Assembly (NCBI GenBank): GCA_964058845.1
Contig: CAXKVR010000048.1
Coordinates: 372,001 to 436,000, forward strand
Reading direction: 5' to 3'
DNA: 64,000 bases
Origin: Carex sylvatica
Taxonomy: Eukaryota; Streptophyta; Magnoliopsida; Poales; Cyperaceae
The notes beneath the pieces were generated by a model. The model ran no database searches, was not told the DNA's origin, and was given only the letters and a program-made list of their open reading frames with translations. Position numbers and translations under genes: made by a program. Each line of letters begins with the position of its first letter. The stretch's first letter is position 1. Shown here in pieces: positions 12,690 through 24,718 of the stretch.

Positions 12690-14313
12690 CTATATGGCGG
12701 AATGTGAGCGGCGATGATGGCGCAGAGTATACAATGGGATGGTAGGTTTGCTCTTTGATCTGTGAAATAATCTCTTCTTCTTTACGGTTCGATTGATGAC
12801 GGTGATGATCACCTTCCCTGGCTCACTTACGTAGTAGGAATTTCTGATGGTTTCTTCCAGCCTCTTCTCCTTCTGGATTAATACTGTATATGATCCTTCA
12901 TCGTCAGGTACAAACTCTTCCTTGTAGCTCACCTCCCATCCAACCACACTTATGTCCCACACCAGAGTCTCTCCAGGCTGATACAATCATTATCATTTTA
13001 CAGTAAGGAAAGGAAAAGGTGAAAGCGGGTTCACTTTATGTAACATAGCTGGCAAAGAAAAATCCTATTACCTTTGCGATATAAAATTCCAAAGTTTCTG
13101 TGCACCCGGCTCTCAGTGTGACCTCGGTAACTTTTCCATTTAAGTCTGAAAACTCTTTGTCATGTTCCCTTTTGAAGCCCCCATATTGTATTGGTATATC
13201 CTCTGGTGCTATGTACCTATCAAATAATGAAACCACTGGTAAATGTTGATACCGATTGACAAATACATTCAACGAGTCTATATAGGAATGAACTTACTTG
13301 AGAAGTGTCTTGGTGATTTGGCTTGGTCTGACAAATATGAACTTGCTCTTGCTTCTCGGAGAGGTGAAATGAGAGAATAAAGCATGATATGCATAACTGC
13401 GGAATGATGCATTCAAGAATATCTGCAATAAGCATGATTTAATTAACTATGTAAAAAGTTGGATATTCTCATATATTACGGAGAGGGGGGGGGGGGGGGG
13501 GGGGGGGGGAATCAAGGAATTGCTTACATTTTTCGATACAAACTCAGGATAATTGTCTTGGAGGATGGAGACAACCTTTTTCGTGGCGGTGCGGAACTCC
13601 TTCATGGAATGGCTGAGGCAGTCCTTTAAATCTATGATCTGCAATATAGACTCCGGCTCTCCTGGTTTGAAGCTAAGCTGCCCTATTCCCTTTTCCATGC
13701 ACCGCACCCTCCATCGCACAAACTTCTCTGTTTGCTCCTCATTACCAAATGTGCTCTTGTACAACTCCTTGTCTTTGAATACCCCGTACGTGTTGTAGCA
13801 CACAGGTTGCCCGGATCTGTCCTTCCCATTCATAAATGTTACTTTCTCGAGCTCAGGCAAATTCAGACCTTCCTCATTCAGTAACTCATCAGCACCAAAC
13901 TCCTCCCTCCAAATAAGGGTGTTACAGATCATGTCAAGGGCCTCAGAGACCTTGAATTCCCTGGCATTTAAAAACTTTAGGAGGATGACATCCGTGAATT
14001 CATGACCTTGGCTTGGTTGCAGTGGCACCCCCCAAAGTTTGAAATCAGAAGTTTTAGATTCTTCATTCGGCTTTGTGCTCATGAGTATCATCTCATTATT
14101 TTCTGGAGTGCACGGATGTGCCACAACTCGGCTATTGCGTTTGTCATGGCATTGTCCACCTCTGGGCTTGCGGAGTTGATTTGTGACAATGGCCTCTTCC
14201 AATCTCACCTTCAACTCAATAAGTGCTCTCTTCTCATAGGACTTGAGCCCCTCTGGAGGGATCACAGGGTTCAAGGCTGGTTCGGTTTCATCAGAGGTGA
14301 TTGATGATACCAT
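12690..14313 (-). CDS. Patellin-type SEC14/CRAL-TRIO plus GOLD protein (PATL4-like, short N-terminus)
   Basis: Exons on the minus strand: 14313-13528, 13422-13298, 13216-13072, 12977-12690 (447 residues). All introns are GT-AG and in frame. CRAL-TRIO N-terminal segment about 105-145 (DVILLKFLNAREFKV), lipid-binding CRAL-TRIO about 155-315, GOLD domain about 330-430 (LVWDISVVGWEVSYKEEFVP), then a basic tail. Patellins bind phosphoinositides and act at the cell plate and plasma membrane in membrane traffic. LWGVPL and EEFVP and the KVRLEEAI stretch are closest to Arabidopsis PATL4. Two oddities: the long acidic N-terminal region of PATL1-5 is missing, and exon 2 reads NASFRSYAYHALFSHFTSPRSKSKF where patellins normally have a VP-W/F-WF...LSPFLTQRTKSKF block. 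An in-frame TGA upstream of the ATG (about 14341) supports the start unless a 5' exon exists. It lies in tandem with the TOL2-like gene and converges on SMC1. Confidence 0.93.
13485..13509. repeat. Homopolymer of 25 G (poly-C in the patellin sense strand)
   Basis: An uninterrupted run of 25 G lies in patellin intron 1, only 17-18 nt past the splice donor of exon 1 in transcript orientation. The true length may be uncertain because such runs are hard to sequence. Confidence 0.9.
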
Positions 14314-14968
14314 AGTAACTGAAGAGAACCACCTAGCAATTCAAGCCCTGAAATTGGGATGCTTCCTGTGTGATTAAAAAGAAAGCATAACTTGGGAGAT
14401 TGACCCCTCGGTTTTTCTTGAAGGGAAAAAGATCTAGAGAAAATCTCAGAATAGTGATGGTCCGAATTAGGATAGTAATGGACCACAACAGCTGGGAAAT
14501 TCGATATTGCCATCCTTAATTTGCGATTATGAAGGATGAATGGTGGGTAAAAAGAGTTTCAACACATGAATCCTAGATTAGAACACACCTGACAATACCA
14601 ATAACAGAAATCCAGATACAATGAGGAAAGATTAAAGATCTAGGAACGTTTGATGAAGGTCTGGATATAATCCATCAGTTAGCTTCTTTTCTATATTTAG
14701 TGCTGTTAGTTTTTTTCGTAATAAAGCCCTGTTTGCCCATGTCAATAACAATACGTTCATAAGAGCTCAGAAAATAATAAAACAACATGACATGGTAAGG
14801 CCCTTATCCAATCCACTTCCCTTGTATACAGACTTCAAAGCAGTAAAAGAATATTTAGCTTCAGTACATAACAGACCAAAGAAAGAAAATGAGTCCAGCC
14901 AATGGAGATGTATATTATTGTAACAACAAAAAATTAAGAACTATGGTCCAACTAAGCTTATTATTATT
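14314..14968. other. Patellin upstream region and TOL2-like 3' flank
   Basis: No gene is seen. The region should hold the patellin promoter and 5' UTR (minus strand) and the TOL2-like 3' UTR. No motif is strong enough to call. Confidence 0.5.
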
Positions 14969-16470
14969 TTACACAAGATATTTTGCTGAAGAACCAGTTG
15001 CTGGATTGGTAGCATCAGGTGCTGTCAGATGTCCATCTTTTTTCTCTGGAGGGCTATTTTCCTCTCCTACATGAGAAGCATTTGATTTGTGGGAGATGGG
15101 TGAATCATCAGTTTCAGGTCGATGCTCCAAACTAATCCCTCCATATTTGGTAAGAACAGCATCGATCTCGTCATGAAGACCAATTGCCTCAAACAACATG
15201 ACGTCGTTATCTGAAGTGCTCTCTATGATTCTCTTTATCACAGGCTGCACATCTCTGCACTTCTCCAATATGCTATTTGTCAAATCATTATCCTGGGTTG
15301 GGTTTTCTTTAAAGTCAGGGGAGTTGACAATGGAGGACAGGAGATCAACACTGTTACGAGAGAGTTCAAGAACTTCCTTCTTCTCTTCCTCTGTCAGCCC
15401 CCCACCATAAAACTCTGGTACAGGAGGAGCTGTGCCTTCAACAAAGCTTGCTTCACTTGAAGAAACGTGCGGTGCCCATCTTTCAACTTGCTCTATCATC
15501 TCTGCCATATTCTTTTCCTTCGTAGCCTACATTTCATCATAATTCACCATAAAGTATGTATATATATATATATATATAAAATAAAAAAAAATAAAAACAG
15601 AATGGGGAACAATGGAATAAGGTGGACCTGATGTAAAAAACCACTTATCTGATTTATCATTGCTACAACATCTTCACCCAGTCAATTAGGTAAAAATCAA
15701 CACCAATCAGATACAGACAGGGTTTACAAGTCTTATATTGTGGGTATGCCCTAAGACTACTAAACTGGTAAAGAAAGTAGCAAATGAAAGTAGCGTGTTC
15801 ATTGGTCATTTGGTTTGAACCAAATTAACAATTGTCCAACCAAATTTATTATTCAGATTTCATACATTTAAACCAAATCAATCAAATAATCCAATCTAAT
15901 GAATTACAAACCAAACCAAAAATATTCAGCGAGAGAGCTTACCATGTAAGTCTGCTTAAAAACCGGTAGATAAGCTAGATCTTCAGATTGACCCCAAGCA
16001 TTAATCAATTGCAATGCCTTCTTCCTATTGGCATACTCCATTTGTGGGTTCTCAATCAGCCTGACCAAGTCATCCAGTAACTTTTCTGAGGCAATCTCAG
16101 AGAAAACCTTGTCACAGTTCATGGCACATAGCTCCAACAGCTCAAGACTGAGGTTGATACTGACAGCACTACGGCCACCTATCTTCCTCTTGATAGCTCT
16201 GATTACTTGGGACCCATCAAACTCCTCGCTGTTCACCAAGGCACATATCTTCAAATTGAGGCCCCAATCGGGCTGCTCAAGCTTGTCGGATGTCGCCTCA
16301 TCAACCATCTTTCCCTCCTGAGAAGGACCTTGAAGAATCTCTTTCATTTTGCCGCTTACAATTCGGCCCATCTCAGCTCCTCCACTTCTCAGCCGCTCTC
16401 CCACTGGTTTAAGTTTTTCTCCGCTGCTTTTCAACCGCTCTCCTATTCCTCCCAAATTTAATTTATCCAT
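14969..16470 (-). CDS. TOL2: TOM1-like protein (VHS and GAT domains), TOL2-like ESCRT-0 function
   Basis: Two exons on the minus strand, 16470-15943 and 15526-14969, joined in frame (361 residues; Arabidopsis TOL2 is of similar size). VHS domain about 53-175 (KMVDEATSDKLEQPDWGLNLKIC region). A spacer is followed by a GAT domain about 219-306 (LTEEEKKEVLELSRNSVDLLSS to LHDEIDAVLTKYGG). The tail is short, acidic and Ser-rich. In plants TOL proteins take the place of ESCRT-0: they bind ubiquitinated plasma-membrane cargo and pass it to ESCRT-I for vacuolar degradation. The N-terminus has a basic repeat, GERLKSSGEKLKPVGERLRSGG, likely an amphipathic helix. The C-terminus lacks the long Pro/Gln-rich tail of some TOL paralogues. 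The start is supported by match to the TOL2 N-terminus (MDKL). A purine-rich leader precedes the ATG. Confidence 0.93.
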
Positions 16471-18244
16471 CTTTTTTTTTCTTTTTTTTACTTTTGATGA
16501 GTAGACAGCAAATTATTCGACCCACTCGACCGACTGAGCTATTTAAAGTTCAAGCAATCAAACAGAAAGAAATATGCTTCACAAGCAGATCAGGTATTGA
16601 TAAGGCAGTACTAGCCATACCAATTTTTCTGAATATGTGGATTTTTCTTCTTTGATTATCAATCAAAGTTTTGTCAAGATTTTAAGCCGAGCTCTTAGCT
16701 ATCTAGAAAAAGCCCAATCAAACCTAATGGAAATGATAATTAGAAATGCAAAAGAGGGAAGAAGAAGAAGAAGAAAAGCACCTTATGCAATAGCAAATGG
16801 AAACTCGGTCCCTGCACCGCACCGCACCGATGAGAGAAACGATGGTCGTCTCTTTTGTCTTTACAAATGGTTGCTCTCCTACCAAGTAAGAAGTGAAAGC
16901 ATTGAATTTTCGAAATCGTATCTGAGCCGTTCTCTTTAGATCCAAGGGTCTAGAATATAGTCGGCTAAATATCTACCTTGACCGTTTGGATTTTCATGGA
17001 CCAAGTTCAGATGTAACCTCTACCGTCCGATCTTAATATACTTATCAGATGTAACCCGCACCGTCCGATCTATGTCCGGTTTCCGGGTCTCTTTGCAGTT
17101 TTTTTTTGGGACTCCGAAGGGAGGAATAGTTTGTAGTCCGTAATCACATCATTTGCGAATTATTTCTGAATTAAATTTGAATAATTTTTTTTTATGATGT
17201 CGAATCGAATACTAAATTATTTGATTGACTAAATTTTGACCGAATTAAAATTGAATTTGTGAATTTTACGAGTTTTTTCTAATTTTACGAATTAGTTGCA
17301 AAATTTTCTCGTAACATTTTTGTTTTTGTTTTTCTTTTCTCTCTTGCAGGACTGAGATCTCTGGTCCGAATAATTTCTAAATTATACTAGAATTATTTTT
17401 GAATCATAAATTTTTAACCTCACCTCACCAAATTCGAATAATTCATTTGTCACTATGTTCGTAACTCATCATTTGTTGGAGGTCAATTTGAACTTCATGT
17501 GAATTCAATTTGTTTGTTTAGACTCTTATGTAGTTTGGTTTGAGTTTGAATTTGAAGATATTTCGGTTGATTCATTAGAATCTGATTTAAAATAGATTGA
17601 TATGTAATCGTGATGTTTAATATGAGATATCTATAATAAATATAACATAAGACATTTATTATTTCAAATTAGAATACAAAATGACTGTTAGTTATTTTAG
17701 ATATTATGAATTTGAAAATTTCTTTAACAAGAAACAACAAAATTACTAACGAAACAACAATAATTTGGATCTACATGTAAGCGAATCTACTTCATAATTA
17801 AAAAAAAAAAAAAAAACTATATTATAAAAAAAAAACAATAATTTAACTCCTGAAATATTGTGTTTGATTCAGTAGAGCCTCTCTATTATTTTATTTTTTT
17901 GTGAGAAATTTAGATATATATCCGTCATAACTTCTTGATTAAGCTATTTTCTCATAAAAAATAAAAAATAATTATTTCTTCATCTAAACTCACTTAATTT
18001 ATTAATATCCCTATTTCTTAATTTAATCACTTAAAAATAAAAATTAATATTAATAAAAAAATTTAAGAACAATTTTATCCTTTTTATCATGACATTCAAC
18101 AGAAGAATAAAACAAAAACGTCATAAAAATGCCCTAACTTAAAACAAAAGCAGAAAATGAGACACTCTCCCGAATTTTTTATTAATATCCAAAAAAAAAA
18201 ATTCAGATTCTACTTACTTTTGCGAAGGATTTCGAAAATTGTCC

Positions 18245-18336
18245 AAACCGGTCAAAATCTCACCGGTTTTTCAACTTCTTTCTGATTATTTTCTCACCGG
18301 TTCAATAATTGGAACCGGTGAGATTTTGACCGGTTT
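18245..18336. repeat. Perfect 24-bp inverted repeat with nested hairpin (ACCGGT motif)
   Basis: The arm at 18245-18268 is exactly the reverse complement of 18313-18336 (aaaccggtcaaaatctcacc... / ...gattttgaccggttt). Between them a second hairpin, tctcaccggtt...aaccggtgaga, uses the inner half of the right arm. This gives alternative fold-backs and three copies of the same CACCGGTT word. It is probably a MITE remnant. Confidence 0.8.
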
Positions 18337-18807
18337 TGTGTTTTTTTTTTTTACAAAACATATTTTTTTAAAATTTATTTATTTTTTGTATTGAAATATT
18401 AGAAATTTTTAATATCAAAATAGATGAAATACAATATAATTTGATTTATTAGAAAGACTGCAAAAAAATAACCCGGATTAACATTTTCTAGCCGGATTTT
18501 TTGCAGCTGTAAGAAAAATTAATATATTTCTTTATGTGTTATTAGAAAAAATAAAAATATTTGAATTCTGAGTTATTAATTCCGGTTCAAAAACCATTTC
18601 TAAGTAAATACATAAAATATTGTCATCTTTCTAGTACATTTAATTTTTAAAAAGTTGGATCTATTTTTGAAACATATATTTAGATCCGTATATTTCACTT
18701 CCAACCGACCTGATTGATTCAAATTATAAACGGACGGATGGACGGAACAGATTTAAACTCAAAATTTTGAGTTGATGATCTGGACTGCCGCATGAATTCA
18801 TACACCA

Positions 18808-19151
18808 ATGATTTTTTTTTTTTAAAATATAACCAAATTTAATATTTTTAATGAAATAAGCACTATTAATTTGAATTTTATAAAAAAATGACTCCACTGA
18901 TCCTGTGAATCGGTGGAGGCACAAAGATGTTTGCTCAAGTTATTCACAAGATCGGTAGAGACACAAAAATATTTGTTCAAACCATTTTATAATCCATATA
19001 TACAATCTAACTATATAAATTAATAGTAAATAGCTCCACCTTTATGCCTCTACCGATTTTGTGGATCAATAGAGTTGTTTTTTTTATAAGAACAAAATCA
19101 ATGCTTGCTATGTTTATATATTTAAAATTAATTCTATTTAAAAAAAAAAAT
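18808..19151. repeat. Fold-back element with about 110-bp imperfect arms
   Basis: About 18808-18925 pairs with the reverse complement of about 19035-19151. Both arms share a poly-T start, an attaattt core and a block reading gatc..tg.gaatcggt.gaggca. No coding capacity. Target duplication not resolved. Confidence 0.55.
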
Positions 19152-19891
19152 TCCACATGTCCATGTCCGGATTTTTATACAAAATCAGAAAAACGCCAAG
19201 GACTGCCAATTCGACGTCTAACACCGGTGGACCCCGCTTACTGTACAATACAAGGCTGCGCCTGTTTCATCTTTCATGCAAACTCAGACAGAGTCTAATT
19301 AATCATTTATTAATTACAAAATCTTCAAATGTTGAGATCAGAAAATTTCAAAATATAAAATCCATAGGTCAAGCATTCATATGATGGGTAGCTCTCAGTC
19401 CGACATTTTCATTTTTACTCATTTTTATAAATATTTTAATAAAAATAATCAGGTTCTGATCGAAATTTTAAAAATGTCCAAACTGTGAAAAAATAGGCTC
19501 AACTGATCATGTAGAAAGAGAGAGAAAGAAGGAGAAGGAGAAGGAGAAAGAGAGAGAGAAAGAGAGGAAGAGAAGAAGAGACGTAGTTATTGCTCAGCTT
19601 CTAAATTAGGTAAATTTTTTTTTTGCAGTTGTTTATTTATGTATTTACTGTTCATATTTATATGCACTGTTCATATATGTGTACGTATTGACTGTTCATT
19701 TAATGTTTATATACTGTGCATATAGGTCTTCACTATTCATGTAATGTTTATATACGTATTTACTATTCATATATTGTGCATATACATCTGTACTGTTTAT
19801 ATACGACTGTTCACTACTATTCATAACTGTTTACAATTGAAATCAGTAAACTGACAAAATATTTACCATTTACGAATGTAGTTTATTAGCC

Positions 19892-20990
19892 ATGCCTATT
19901 GGAATTTCAGTACATTTTGGAGGGAAATTCATTTTTGATCAGAATGGGGCACGTTACTCCAAACCTCCAGTAAATACGTATTGGATTGATGAAAATTTCT
20001 CATTTGAGCAGCTGCAATCGCTTATTTATGAAGTGAGCGGCTACAATAGAATCCTTGGGAATTAAAAATAATGGTCCGAATGGTCCAAACAGGAAAGTAT
20101 GTCAGAATCACATTGAGAGATGACAGGGCAATGAGAGCTCTGATCACGCATGTTGTAAGGTCCGGCAAATCAGTATACGAAGTTTTTGCATGCAGAATTC
20201 ATAGAGAGTCAGGGACTGAAAGTTCAGGCCAAAATTCGGTTGCAGAAAATTATCAACAAAATTATGAACCACACACTCCTTTTATCCCAATGCCAGTACC
20301 AGAACCAAAACCAGAAATATACAGTAATTTACCCAATCTCCACCTTTTATCCCACCCCGACTATAATCTTCACCTTTTATCTCACCTATATCCGTGTATG
20401 GAGGTCTTTCATCCTTACCTGGGCCTGAACCAAATCCTCATCCCAGACCGCCACCAGTACAGGAAGATCCAAACGAGTCGGAATTTGAATTTATGAATGA
20501 GGTACCGGAGGTGAATTTGCAAACTGAGAATGAATGGGGGGAAGGAGACTGGGACATTAATGATGAAGAAGAATACACACAGTCCATTGTGAAACAAAAT
20601 AAAGATATGCCATTAAGTGACCATTCTGAGACTCACCCGTTCTTAAACTTCAATGACACATCTATAGTCATCGGATTGAATACAAGAGCTCGCTCGCAAA
20701 AGACCAATACTTCGTAAATAAAAAGCAACTGACGAAAAAGATCAGAGAGTACCATATTGACAAGAACCGGGAGACATATACGAAGAGAAGTCATATATCC
20801 CGGCTGGAAATTAGATGCAGCACTCCGGGTTGTCGTTTCAAACTAAAGGCAAGAGCAATAAATTATGAAGATACATGGATGATAACTGAGTAAGACACAC
20901 CGCACACATGCACGTATGAGTACACCAGGACCGACCATGCACAACTCACGGCATCAATCATCGTATATATCATCGAGACTAGCACGTCTG
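19892..20990 (+). pseudogene. MULE transposase N-terminal region, frameshifted
   Basis: Consecutive pieces in different frames read as one MuDR-type N-terminus. 19892-20062 starts MPIGISVHFGGKF, the small N-terminal domain of plant MULE transposases. 20071-20230 encodes VQTGKYVRITLRDDRAMRALI. 20394-20717 is an acidic Pro-rich linker. 20718-20891 reads KKIREYHIDKNRETY...IRCSTPGCRFKLKA, the CxxxxC zinc-binding DNA-binding segment. A shifted THTCTYEYT-like trace follows. At least two frameshifts and a stop separate the pieces, and the catalytic domain is absent. Inactive. Confidence 0.7.
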
Positions 20991-21081
20991 TTGTTCAGTT
21001 TGTTTGAAATTTAGATTAGTTTGAATTGTTAAGTTAGAGGTTTTTATGAATTTTATTTGTATGAATTGTTTAGTTAGAGTG

Positions 21082-21431
21082 CTTCTGAGCTCAACTTTGC
21101 ACATCTGTTTAATATAGTAAAATATCTCTAAAAATTATGAAAATTGATCGACATGCAGTCTTGACATCGTAGAATAAGATTGTGAAGTTTCATACAAAAT
21201 CTTCAAACAGATCGTGAGATATCATAACTAAAAAATTATCCGAACTGCTAAAATAACTTCTAAGTCCAAATTTGCACATCTGGTTAACATAGCAAAACAT
21301 CTCCAAAAATCATGAAAATTGACCGACATGCAGTCTTGACATCGTAGAACAAGACTGTGAAATTTCATACAAAATCTCAAAACAGATCGTGAGATATAAT
21401 CTCTCAAAAATTGTCCGAACTGCTAAAACAG
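21082..21431. repeat. Tandem duplication, period 175 bp, inside the MULE
   Basis: Two copies (21082-21256 and 21257-21431) share cgacatgcagtcttgacatc, cagatcgtgagatat and other long identical blocks at high identity. Non-coding. Confidence 0.9.
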
Positions 21432-22387
21432 GTTCTGTTCCTGGCTATTCCTGGATAGTGCAGAAAATGGTATGGTTTGGCCAGAGCTGAAATAGCTTGT
21501 TCCTGGCCAAAACAGGGGCCGAAACCAATGTGCAGAAAATTCTATGGTTCAGCCAGAGCCAAAACAGAGGCCGAAACAGAGGTATATTTTACTGTCTTTC
21601 CTTTCCTTTTCGTTTTCTTTTTGTCAATTAGTTTATTGCTTAATTTGTTTTAGTCAATAAATCTGATCATGAAATTCGGTACAGTAATTTTATTTTACTT
21701 CAATTTAGACTTTTAGCAAAAGAACCTGTCATGGTTAATGGGGCATTGTCAGTAAATATAGTAATTATCTTGTCCATCATGCTAGAATAAAAGTTGGGAC
21801 TTGGGAGTTATTTACATCATCCTCATGTGTAATAAAGAAAACCGAAGAGGATTATGGCATGTCTAAATAGATCCCTAAAAACCATTACAATCAATGTCGA
21901 CGATGCAATGCTTAATTAATAGCATCACATTGATCCATGTTAAATGCAATTGCAAACAAATAATATGAGACATTTTTTTTAGGTTTATTTATCTATGTGA
22001 TTAATTTACATTTTTTTGTCGCTCATTTTTAACTTTTAGTAATAAGTGTTTGAACAATTAGTTCTAATGTATAGCTATATCATTCATTCTAATTGTATAT
22101 AGAGTTATTCGTTACAATTATTTATAATGCAAAAACCAATTATTTATAGTGTTTGGATAATTATTTTTACACGATCAATTGAGCACTTGAGCCTATTTAT
22201 AATGCAAAAAAAAAAAAAATCTGAATTTAAATTTCGGACTGTGGAATTATTCCACGGTTCTGAATTTAAATTTCGGACCGTGAAATTTTTTCACGGTTTG
22301 GACATTTTTAAAATTTTAATCAGAACCTAGTTATTTTTATTAAAATACTTTTAAAAATGAGTAAAAATAAAAATGTCGGCTCTCAGC

Positions 22388-24577
22388 TCATTGACCTTCA
22401 AAAAAAATATTAATATAATTTGTATCATTTGTTTTTTGTTTTTTTTTAAATGAAAGTATTTACTTTTTTAGTAATAGCTTAAAGAATATGAGTTGAAGTT
22501 TTTAGTAATAGCTTAAACAATATGAGTTATTGACTTATTCAAATCCTATATTAGTACTTTCTGAATGTTATTATTTTTAAATAATTTATTTACTATTAGC
22601 TGATCACCAATTTAATAGTATTAATACTTCATGAAATACATCAATTTTGCAGTTGCAAGTGGATAAATGAATGTTATTGGAATTTATGTTTGTATTAAAT
22701 AGCTTTATTTTACAAAAAGATAGTGCAAGTGTTAAAATTAATGTGTTTTAATAATAATGATCAACACTCTAATGTATAAAAATTACTGAAATATTATAAC
22801 AAGAATGAAGCTATGCTACTATGCATAACGCACTTGGTATGTACTATGAATGTATATTTTTATTTTTAAAGTCTAAACAATTGATCTGTTCTGCTTAACA
22901 TGATCTCCATAAGAAAATGTTCTTAAATATCAATTCCAATTGACTAAGTACATTTATATACAAGAATAATAATGAACAATTCCAATCAACTATTTAAGCT
23001 TTGAAAATAAAAATATAGATCCATAGTACATACTTAAATGAACTATGGATAGTATCGTTGCCTCACTCTTACAACAATTTAATAATAGATTATATTTGAA
23101 AAACATAACACACAAATCAAATCAAATGACATCACATTTATAATATTTTATAAAAATATGCTAATTGTTATGACTTCTATGTTAGAGAGGTCAAACAATT
23201 ATATTAAAAACTTATACTCTGGAGAAGGAGAAACAATTCCTCACCTTAATTCTAAGGATCATTCTATGCCAAAGCTGACTCAAAACTTATATAGCTAAAG
23301 TACAAAACTTAATACCTGATTTTATAGAAGTTCACATGGAATAAGTCTATCCCTTGCGAGATCACCAACTATTACTATGAGCACGAAACTAGGCTCTAAT
23401 GGCAATATGCCCTTCTTGATATGTTGTCATGAGAATGTCTCCCAAGATTTCAAAACTTTGTCATTTAGAAATCCTCTTCAATTTTCTTATAGATCTCTTC
23501 TCTCTTTTCTTAGATGATAGAAGAAGAAGAGAAGGCCACTGATCTGTATTTTCTTATCTCAGTTCAGTTTATGTGTCTTATCATGTCGTGTGCTTTAGGA
23601 ATCAATCTGGAGCTGAACTAGAAAATTTGTATAGGAGGTTAAACTATAAAATGCATAATATGTGAAAAGAAAAAAAATAACATGATCATTCATAATTGGA
23701 CCAAGACCTCACACAAACATCAAATGAAACTCTAATCACTAGACTACAAACACATATTTGTCATTTTATGAGAGGAGCTAAACTATATACAAACTTTAAT
23801 AAAATAAAAATTCAATTAAATTTTAATATACATGATTAACATCTTTAAAATCATGAGGTGGCTTAGTACCCTGACATACATATAGGTCCGTCCCTGGAAC
23901 CAATCCACTTAAATAAGGAAACAAAACTGGTGGCGCGCCTCCGGCCCGTAGGACCAACCAGATTACACGAGAATCGACTTTTCTGAAATCATCATAGCTT
24001 TGTACAACCCGAACAACTCTCTAGAATTCAACTAACTTGATATGTAATTTCCAGATTAAAGAGTGCGGCCTACACAATACTGTGAAAAATGGTTTGATCT
24101 ACTATGTATATATGAATTTTCTCTATTGCAAATTTCACAATCAGACCATCAATAATTTGAACTTTGTCTGTATAAGTCTATATTTATGGATCATATTATA
24201 ATAAATATATAGATTGTAAAATATCCTTAATTCATATAGATCCATTTAGTTGGATTCATAGATGATAATATACAATTCATAATTATATCACATATATGCT
24301 CAACTTTGAATACTACGATCCAACATTCTAACTCAATAATATATTTTTCATTATCGTTGCCGGGAATTTAATTAATAAGCTTACAAGTGTGCTGCTCATT
24401 CTTCTTCTTATTTTTTGTTAACCGAATACTTATTTCAAAATTCTAGCATTCTAACTTTGCCCCGACTATTAACGGAAGAATTAATGGTTTTGTATCTTGA
24501 ATCGTAAACCAAGTCCATTCAACATTTGTCTTAATACTGTGATCTGATGCAGAAGTCACAAGAGCCAACCAGTGTCG
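22388..24577. other. Gene-free AT-rich region upstream of the sugar transporter
   Basis: No ORF or known gene is seen. A transposon-end-like taggtccgtccctgg lies at about 23882-23896, but its partner end was not located. The stretch should include distal promoter DNA of the transporter. Confidence 0.5.
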
Positions 24578-24588
24578 TATATAAATAG
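24578..24588 (+). promoter_or_regulatory. TATA box of the sugar transporter gene
   Basis: TATATAAATAG lies 131 bp before the start codon, a strong plant TATA match. Transcription would start near 24610-24620 and give a leader of about 100 nt without an upstream ATG between 24620 and 24718. Confidence 0.6.
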
Positions 24589-24718
24589 CGGTGCTCTTGT
24601 GGATCATACAACCAAAACTAGAGCCGTTGTCTCTTGTCAGTCTGGCTCAATTCTTCGATTCTCTCAAATCCCTTCCTCATTTGACAAAAGAGAAAATTAA
24701 ACTAACTAAAATTTGTCA

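Larger units (their letters stand above)
16471..19390. other. Gene-free region upstream of the TOL2-like gene
   Basis: 16471-17050 is likely the promoter and 5' leader of the TOL2-like gene, with purine-rich DNA next to the ATG and GCACCGCACCGCACC at 16816-16830. 17100-19390 is AT-rich and holds two fold-back repeats (listed separately). No coding region is supported. Confidence 0.55.
19400..22379 (+). mobile_element. Mutator-like element (MULE) with about 110-bp terminal inverted repeats
   Basis: The left end (ccgacattttc..., 19400 to about 19497) and the reverse complement of the right end (about 22270-22379) match over about 100 bp (actcattttta.aa.tattttaataaaaataa, then ggttctgat, then ttaaaaatgtccaaac.gtgaaaaaa). 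The flanks carry gctctcagt (19391-19399) and gctctcagc (22379-22387), a 9-bp target duplication with one mismatch, the size typical of MULEs. The interior holds a broken transposase N-terminal region and a tandem duplication. No DDE catalytic core was found, so the element is non-autonomous. Confidence 0.8.
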
